Source of the DNA: Pseudomonas reactans
GTDB taxonomy: Bacteria > Pseudomonadota > Gammaproteobacteria > Pseudomonadales > Pseudomonadaceae
Length of the DNA: 64,000 bases
NCBI RefSeq assembly: GCF_013385825.1
Contig: NZ_JACAPG010000002.1
Location: 590,807 to 654,806 of the forward strand
Reading direction: 5' to 3'
Made by a program: the position numbers and the translations under genes
Notes under the pieces: generated by a model
What the model saw: only the letters and a program-made list of their open reading frames with translations
What the model was told of the DNA's origin: nothing
Database searches by the model: none
Shown here: in pieces, positions 59,051 through 64,000 of the stretch
How positions within the stretch are numbered: the stretch's first letter is position 1
How the letters are laid out: every line of letters begins with the position of its first letter

Positions 59051-61504
59051 CTACCAATCGTAGGTCAGGCTCGACACCACCGTGCGCCCTTCGCCGTAAT
59101 AGCAATCCAGGTTACTGGTGCACTGCGATACGTAGGTCTTGTTGGTGAGGTTCTGCACGTTCATCGCCAGTTTCACGCCCTTGAGTTTCAACGGTGATCG
59201 GCTCAGGTCGTAGCTCAGGCTGGCGTCGTAAACGCTGTAGGAAGGCACGGTAAAGGCGCCTTCGTAGTAGTCGCCCAGGCTTTGCCGCGCATAACGCACA
59301 CCCAGGCCGGCGCCGAGACCGGCCAGCGGCGTGTCGCCGAGCACGCTGTAGTTGACCCACAGCGACGCGGTGAGCGGCGAGATGCCGGCCGGGTGCCGAC
59401 CTTCGCGACCGTCGTTGTCCTTGGTGTATTTGATGTCGTTGCGTGAAGCCGACGCGACGATGTCCCAAGCATCGCTGAGGACGGCCTTGGCTTCCAATTC
59501 CACACCGCGTGAGCGCATGGCGCCGCTTTGGGTGCTGAAGGTGGTGTCGACAGGGTTGGTGGTGAGTACATTTTCCTGGTCCAGCTGATAGACCGAGACC
59601 TGTACGAAACTCTTCTGGCCAGGCGGCTGGTACTTCACGCCGACTTCATATTGGTTACCAGTGGACGGCTCGAATGGCTTCTGGTTGGCGTCGGTGCCGG
59701 CCAGCGGCAGGAAGGACTCCGTATAGCTGACAAACGGCGCCACGCCGTTATCGAACAGGTACACCAGGCCCGCACGCCCCGTGAATGCCTGATCTTTGCT
59801 GGCAAAGCGGGTGTCGGTCAGGGGTTCCTTGTTCACTACATTGGCCCAGTCGTAGCGCCCGCCCAGCACCAACGCCCATTTATCCCACTTGATCTGGTCC
59901 TGCACGTACAGGCCGGTCTGGGTGATGGTGCGGTCCCAGCGGTATGGCTGGCCAAAATTCAGGCGCTGGCCGTAGACCGGCTTGAACAGGTCGATGATCG
60001 GCGGGTTGCGGTCGTACAAGCCGTGGAACTGTGAGTTGGAGTGGTAGTAATCCAAGCCGAAGATCATCGTGTGAGCGAACGCACCGGTATCAAATTCCGC
60101 CTGGGCGATGCTGTCCACGCCAAACACTTTATTGTTTTGCGCCCAGTCCACACCGAAGCGTTGCAGGTAGCGTTGATCCTGTACGCCAGTGGCCGGGTTG
60201 GCGACGAAACGGTAGCCGTGCAACGGCGCGGTGTAGCGGTCATCGACCTCGGCATAACGTGCGTTCTGCTTGAGGGTCCAGGTGTCATTCAGGCGGTGGG
60301 AAATCTCGTAGCCCAGTGCGTATTGCTCGCGGTTGTACTGGTTGACGCCAGGCTCGCCGATGAACAGGTCGCGCTTGATCTTGCCATTGGGGTTGGCCCA
60401 CAGCGTGCCGGACGCCGGCAAACCCTGGGCTTCGGGTACGCCTTTGTCTTTCTGGTACTGCGCGAACACCGTCACGCTGGTGTCATCGTTCGGCCGCCAG
60501 GTGAGGCTCGGCGCGATGAACTGGCGCTTGTTTTCGACGTAGTTGATTTCGTCCTGGCCGTCATTGGCCAGGCCGGTCAGGCGATACAGAAATTGCCCTT
60601 GCTCGTCCAGCGGACCGCTCAGGTCGATGGCCGCGCTTTTGTGCTCGTAGGTGCCCGCTTCCAGCACCACTTGGTGGATCGGTGTTTCGCTGGGACGCTT
60701 GCTGACCATGTTGACGATGCCGCCGGGCTGGTTCTGCCCGTACAGCACGGAGGCCGGGCCCTTGAGCACTTCGATGCGTTCCAGGGAATACGGCTCGATC
60801 TGCAACGCGCCGCCGGTGCTGCCGCCGCCATAAGGCAAGTGCAGACCGTCGAGGTACAGGGGCGTAGGCGAGAAGCCGCGAGAGGTCGGCTCATCGAACA
60901 ACTTCACCCGATCGGCGAAACCACCCGCGCTCATGCCCGGGGTGTAGAGCAACGCCTGGGTCACACTTTGGGCCCCACGTGCCTTGATCTCGGCGGCGGT
61001 GATCACGTTGATGGTCTGGGGAATTTCCACCAGTGCCGAATCGGTCTTGCTGCCCGATGCACTGCGCGTGGCGACAATACCGTCCACCGGGCCCCAGGCA
61101 TTTTCCTGGGCTTGCTCGCCGCTGATCTGCGTAGCGCCAAGTTGTAGCGGCCCGCCATTGGAAACCGCCTGCAACGACCAACCGCCCTGGGATTGCATCG
61201 CCATTAGGCCGCTGCCCGCCAGCAGCCGCTCCAGACCCGACCCGACGCCATAGCGCCCTTGCAGGCCCGCACTGCGCTTGCCTTCGGTCAGCGCGGCATC
61301 AACCGACAGCAAAATGCCCGACGCGCTGGCAAAGCGGTTCAGTGCCTGGTCGAGGCTGCCGGCCGGGATGTTGTAGCTGCGCAGCGCCTCGGTACTTTCT
61401 TCGGCATGGACCTGCGTCGGCACCATCGGCACCGTCGCCAGCAGGCTGACAAACACGCCACGGCGCAGGGCGCGGGCCAAGGGTTGGATTGGGTGGTGCG
61501 GCAT
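59051..61504 (-). CDS. TonB-dependent siderophore receptor with signalling domain
   Basis: The protein has 817 residues: signal peptide (about 1-34), an STN signalling domain (about 50-110, LDQALNRFASASGILLSVDAALTEG), a plug (about 155-265, with KGPASVLYGQNQPGGIVNMVSKRP) and a 22-strand barrel ending SSLTYDW. The Cys pair near the end (QCTSNLDCYYGEGR) is typical of the hydroxamate receptors FoxA/FiuA/FhuA. It takes up a ferric siderophore with TonB and reports occupancy to the FecR-like protein. The order sigma-antisigma-receptor supports transcription control of this gene by that sigma factor. Confidence 0.9.
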   Translation of the reverse strand: MPHHPIQPLARALRRGVFVSLLATVPMVPTQVHAEESTEALRSYNIPAGSLDQALNRFASASGILLSVDAALTEGKRSAGLQGRYGVGSGLERLLAGSGLMAMQSQGGWSLQAVSNGGPLQLGATQISGEQAQENAWGPVDGIVATRSASGSKTDSALVEIPQTINVITAAEIKARGAQSVTQALLYTPGMSAGGFADRVKLFDEPTSRGFSPTPLYLDGLHLPYGGGSTGGALQIEPYSLERIEVLKGPASVLYGQNQPGGIVNMVSKRPSETPIHQVVLEAGTYEHKSAAIDLSGPLDEQGQFLYRLTGLANDGQDEINYVENKRQFIAPSLTWRPNDDTSVTVFAQYQKDKGVPEAQGLPASGTLWANPNGKIKRDLFIGEPGVNQYNREQYALGYEISHRLNDTWTLKQNARYAEVDDRYTAPLHGYRFVANPATGVQDQRYLQRFGVDWAQNNKVFGVDSIAQAEFDTGAFAHTMIFGLDYYHSNSQFHGLYDRNPPIIDLFKPVYGQRLNFGQPYRWDRTITQTGLYVQDQIKWDKWALVLGGRYDWANVVNKEPLTDTRFASKDQAFTGRAGLVYLFDNGVAPFVSYTESFLPLAGTDANQKPFEPSTGNQYEVGVKYQPPGQKSFVQVSVYQLDQENVLTTNPVDTTFSTQSGAMRSRGVELEAKAVLSDAWDIVASASRNDIKYTKDNDGREGRHPAGISPLTASLWVNYSVLGDTPLAGLGAGLGVRYARQSLGDYYEGAFTVPSYSVYDASLSYDLSRSPLKLKGVKLAMNVQNLTNKTYVSQCTSNLDCYYGEGRTVVSSLTYDW

Positions 61505-61596
61505 TGCAGGACTCCCCGTGAGATCGCTTCTTGATTGGCTTTCAAGAGGTATCCCGAACGGGATGCAAAAACCGACAAGCGCAGGTGAAAAAATTT

Positions 61597-62547
61597 TCAG
61601 GCCCGTGCCTTAACCGTCACCCAGTAGCGCGTGACCTCTTGCACCTGTACCGGCAACGAGCGCTCCAGCGCGGCGAGGATGGCGTCGGTATCGTTCAGCG
61701 GAAACACGCCCGTCAACAGCAGCCCCGCCACCGCCTGATCACACCGCAGCAGCCCCGGACGGTAACGACTCAGTTGCGCCACGAACTCGCCCAACGGCTG
61801 GCGCTCGGCGATCAGGCGGTGTTCGGTCCAACTGCTGGTATTGGCGCTCACCGCTGCCAACGCCGAGCTTTGGCGTTGGTTGAACCACAGGCTGTCACCG
61901 GCGTTCATCTGCACGGCTGCGCCGTGTAACGGCGTCACGCGAACGCGGCCTTCGTACAGGTCGACACGGCTGCCATCGACCAGTTCACGCACCGCAAAAC
62001 GGGTGCCCAGCGCCTGCACGTCACCGGCTGGGGTTTCGACGATCAAAGGGCGAACGGGGTCGTGGCCGCTGGTCAGCAGGATCTCGCCGCGGATCAGGCG
62101 GATACGCCGCTCGCTGGCGCTGAAATGCAGGTCGACCGCGCTGTCGCTGTTGAGGTCCAGGCGCGTGCCATCGCTGAGGGTAACGTGGTGAATCTCGCCG
62201 GTGCGGGTGCGGTATTCGGCGAAGGCGGCGTGCCAAGGTTCGCTGCGTTGCACCAGGTAGCCGCTGCCACCGGCCACCAACAGCACGCCGAGCAGCTTGA
62301 GCGCAGCGCGGCGCTGTGTGTCCGGCGTGTCGCGCAACACCGCACGAGCGCTGTCGGCGGGCACGCTGCCGAGGGTTTGCTGCAACTGCTGCAAACGCTG
62401 CCAGGCACGGCGATGCTCCGGGTCGGCAGCCTGCCAGCGGGTAAACGCCTGGCGTTGTTCGCCTTGCAGGTCGCCGCCCCATTGCAGCATCAGCCATTCG
62501 CTGGCCTGTTCGACAATCGCCGGGGCGATGGGTGCGTCGTGTCTCAT
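61597..62547 (-). CDS. FecR-like transmembrane sigma regulator
   Basis: The protein has 316 residues. The N-terminal cytoplasmic DUF4880-like part contains ASEWLMLQWGGDLQGEQRQAFTRWQAADPEHRRAWQRL, with the conserved Trp pairs. One membrane span (about 83-98, KLLGVLLVAGGSGYLV) follows, then the periplasmic FecR domain with YRTRTGEIHHVTLSDGTRLDLNSDSAVDLHFS. It receives the signal of the loaded receptor and controls the sigma factor. Its ATG overlaps the sigma gene stop by 4 nt, and it ends 92 nt before the receptor gene. Confidence 0.9.
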   Translation of the reverse strand: MRHDAPIAPAIVEQASEWLMLQWGGDLQGEQRQAFTRWQAADPEHRRAWQRLQQLQQTLGSVPADSARAVLRDTPDTQRRAALKLLGVLLVAGGSGYLVQRSEPWHAAFAEYRTRTGEIHHVTLSDGTRLDLNSDSAVDLHFSASERRIRLIRGEILLTSGHDPVRPLIVETPAGDVQALGTRFAVRELVDGSRVDLYEGRVRVTPLHGAAVQMNAGDSLWFNQRQSSALAAVSANTSSWTEHRLIAERQPLGEFVAQLSRYRPGLLRCDQAVAGLLLTGVFPLNDTDAILAALERSLPVQVQEVTRYWVTVKARA

Positions 62548-63053
62548 TCGGCGTAGGCCACTTGGTAGCAGGCGACGATGGCGCGGGTCATGTACTTCTG
62601 CACCGAGCTGACGGAAACGCCCAAGCGCTCCGCGACCTGTCCATAACTCAGGCCTTCGAACTGCGACAGCAAAAACGCCTGGCGTACGTTATCGGGCATG
62701 CGGTCGAGCATGGCGTCGATCTGCATCAGGGTTTCTAGGATCAGCGCGCGGGTTTCCAGGGAAGGCGATTCCGGCTCGGGCAAATGCGCGATGCTTTCCA
62801 GGTAGGCGCGCTCGATACGCAGGCGCCGCCATTGGTCGATCACCAGGTTGCGGGCAATCTGCGCCAGGTAGCTGCGGCTTTCCTTATCGCCGGGAAAACG
62901 CCCGGACACCAGCAGGCGCAGGAAGGTGTCCTGCGCCACGTCAGCCGCATGCTCACGGTCGCCCAGGCGCTTGCGCAGCCAGCCTTGCAGCCAGCCGTGA
63001 TGGTCGCGGTACAGGAGGTGAAGCTGTTGCTGGCCGTCAGTCGCGCTGTCCAT
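62544..63053 (-). CDS. FecI-type ECF sigma factor for iron uptake
   Basis: The protein has 169 residues. Region 2 includes QLHLLYRDHHGWLQGWLRKRLGDREHAADVAQDTFLRLLVS, typical of iron-starvation sigma factors, and region 4 has LSQFEGLSYGQVAERLGVSVSSVQKYMTRAI. It directs RNA polymerase to the receptor gene when the siderophore is bound. The start at 63053 is chosen because it aligns with family members and lies downstream of the Fur-like box; a start 10 codons earlier would lie at the edge of that box. Confidence 0.9.
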   Translation of the reverse strand: MDSATDGQQQLHLLYRDHHGWLQGWLRKRLGDREHAADVAQDTFLRLLVSGRFPGDKESRSYLAQIARNLVIDQWRRLRIERAYLESIAHLPEPESPSLETRALILETLMQIDAMLDRMPDNVRQAFLLSQFEGLSYGQVAERLGVSVSSVQKYMTRAIVACYQVAYAE

Positions 63054-63075
63054 GAAAAAGCTCAGATACACTATT

Positions 63076-63094
63076 GAGAGCAATTATCATTACA
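63076..63094 (-). promoter_or_regulatory. Fur-box-like site
   Basis: On the minus strand TGTAATGATAATTGCTCTC matches the 19-bp Fur consensus (GATAATGATAATCATTATC) at 13 positions, including a run of ten. It lies 23 nt upstream of the sigma gene start at 63053, where Fur repression would be effective. Iron control of this unit is also expected from its class. Confidence 0.7.
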
Positions 63095-63127
63095 GTTTAT
63101 TTGGCGACTGACAAAAACTCTTTGTAC

Positions 63128-64000
63128 TTAGCGCCCGGCGGTTTGCAGCGGGTACACCGATTCCCAGCCTCCGCCCAACGCTTTGTACAGGCCAACCATC
63201 GCCAACGACACGCCGGTCGAGCTTTCCACCCACTGCTCTTGCGTAGCCAGCAATGCGCTTTGCACGGTGAGCACGTTGACGAAATCCACCACGCCTTCAA
63301 CGTACTGCTGCTGCGCGGTGCGCAGGGCAATCTGGTTCTGACGCACGGCTTCGGCGAGGCTGTCACGACGCAGCTGGCTGGCGTTGTAGCGGGTCAGTTG
63401 GTCATCGATTTCATGCCAGGCCCGCAGCACGGTTTGCTGGTACGCCAGCGCTGCTTCCTGTTGCTGGGCTTCGCGCAGATTCAACATGCCTTGTAACCGT
63501 CCGCCGTTGAACAACGGCAAGCTGAATTGCGGGCCGAACGCAAACGCGCGGGAACCCCAGGAACCGAAATCCGAGAGCTGCATGGCCTGGGAGCCAAGGC
63601 TGCCGGACAAAGTGATGCGTGGGTAGAAATCGCCCTTGGCCACACCGATGCTCGCAGTGGCGGCGTGCAAACGCGCCTCGGCCTGGCGGATATCCGGACG
63701 ACGCTTAGCCAGCTCCGAAGGCAGGCCAATCGCGACTTGACGCTGGGTTTGCGGCACGGCGGCGTCTTTGGACAACTGCGCGTGCAAGGCTTGCGGCGGC
63801 TCGCCCATCAACAGACTGAGGGCGTTGATGAGTTGGTCTTGGCGCTGTTGCAGATCGGGCAGGCGCGCTTCGATGGCGGCGACTTGAGCGGCAGCTTCCG
63901 CCACGTCCAGGTCCGTGGCCACACCGTCAGCCAGGCGCAACTGCGACAGTTTGAGGCTGTGGCGAGCGACATCGAGGTTCTGCTCGGTAACGGCGCGGGT
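63128..64000 (-). CDS. NodT-family outer-membrane efflux protein (5' end outside window)
   Basis: The last 290 codons of a larger gene; the frame stays open to the window edge. The outer-membrane efflux repeat is visible: LAKRRPDIRQAEARLHAATASIGVAKGDFYPRITLSGSLG, LNLREAQQQEAALAYQQTVLRAWHEIDDQL and a C-terminal VSLAMVGLYKALGGGWESVYPL. The product would be a trimeric exit duct for a tripartite pump or type I exporter. It is distinct from the NodT gene at 47068. The pump genes it serves lie outside the window, so its substrate cannot be judged. Confidence 0.85.
   Translation of the reverse strand, partial: TRAVTEQNLDVARHSLKLSQLRLADGVATDLDVAEAAAQVAAIEARLPDLQQRQDQLINALSLLMGEPPQALHAQLSKDAAVPQTQRQVAIGLPSELAKRRPDIRQAEARLHAATASIGVAKGDFYPRITLSGSLGSQAMQLSDFGSWGSRAFAFGPQFSLPLFNGGRLQGMLNLREAQQQEAALAYQQTVLRAWHEIDDQLTRYNASQLRRDSLAEAVRQNQIALRTAQQQYVEGVVDFVNVLTVQSALLATQEQWVESSTGVSLAMVGLYKALGGGWESVYPLQTAGR

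Overview
The window looks like a chromosomal segment of a Pseudomonas of the fluorescens group. The support is gene content and order (oscA-sbp-cysTWA sulfate uptake, gabD/gabT, desA-type desaturase, pgaABCD), a high-GC coding style with long spurious antisense frames, and repeated REP/REPIN elements of the form GTAGGAGCnnGCTTGCnnGC in the intergenic gaps. No mobile-element transposase, rRNA or CRISPR array was seen. One tRNA gene is present.

Layout. 1-2.8 kb: the start of an unidentified gene, an output-less response regulator, a secreted GlcG/HbpS-type protein, a periplasmic 5-hydroxyisourate hydrolase, a Crp/Fnr regulator and a DUF962 membrane protein. 2.9-7.1 kb: the sulfate-starvation unit oscA, sbp, cysT, cysW, cysA, all on the minus strand. 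7.3-13.1 kb: two c-di-GMP genes (PAS-GGDEF-EAL and PAS-GGEEF) flanking a fatty acid desaturase, then a REC-HDOD protein. 13.2-16.5 kb: gabT and gabD, then tRNA-Arg(CCG) followed by an Abi_2/HEPN-type abortive-infection gene. 17.9-23.3 kb: ECF sigma and anti-sigma, a VWA lipoprotein, and a four-lipoprotein operon with CsgG, DUF4810 and DUF799 members. 23.5-25.7 kb: RDD membrane protein, an RDD-like remnant, small unknown genes and a second-type signal peptidase I.

25.9-37.7 kb is the main accessory region: a two-partner-secretion contact-dependent inhibition (CDI) locus. It encodes the transporter CdiB, a 2776-residue CdiA with a VENN boundary and an HNH nuclease tip, and a DUF4265 immunity protein. 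It is followed by AT-rich small genes that look like orphan immunity cassettes. 38-44.4 kb is pgaABCD, for synthesis, deacetylation and export of the biofilm polymer poly-N-acetylglucosamine. 44.7-52.1 kb has a YdgA-type protein, an unknown membrane protein, and a translationally coupled MarR-FUSC-DUF1656-HlyD-NodT efflux operon. 52.4-58.9 kb has a Fic AMPylase-type gene behind three near-phased A-tracts, DUF2789, a GT39-type glycosyltransferase, and a divergent pair (large secreted protein plus DUF3142). 59-63.1 kb is a sigma/anti-sigma/TonB-receptor iron uptake unit with a Fur-box-like site. The window ends inside another NodT-type outer-membrane efflux gene.

Themes: envelope and surface biology dominates (CDI, PGA, several lipoproteins, two outer-membrane efflux factors, a siderophore receptor), together with sulfur and iron starvation responses and c-di-GMP signalling. 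The least explained parts are the cassette downstream of cdiA (23.5-27.1 kb), the sigma/VWA/CsgG lipoprotein block (17.9-23.3 kb) and the GT39/DUF3142 cluster (54.3-58.9 kb). Start sites were chosen from ribosome binding sites where visible. Functional names rest on motif recognition by eye, without database searches.
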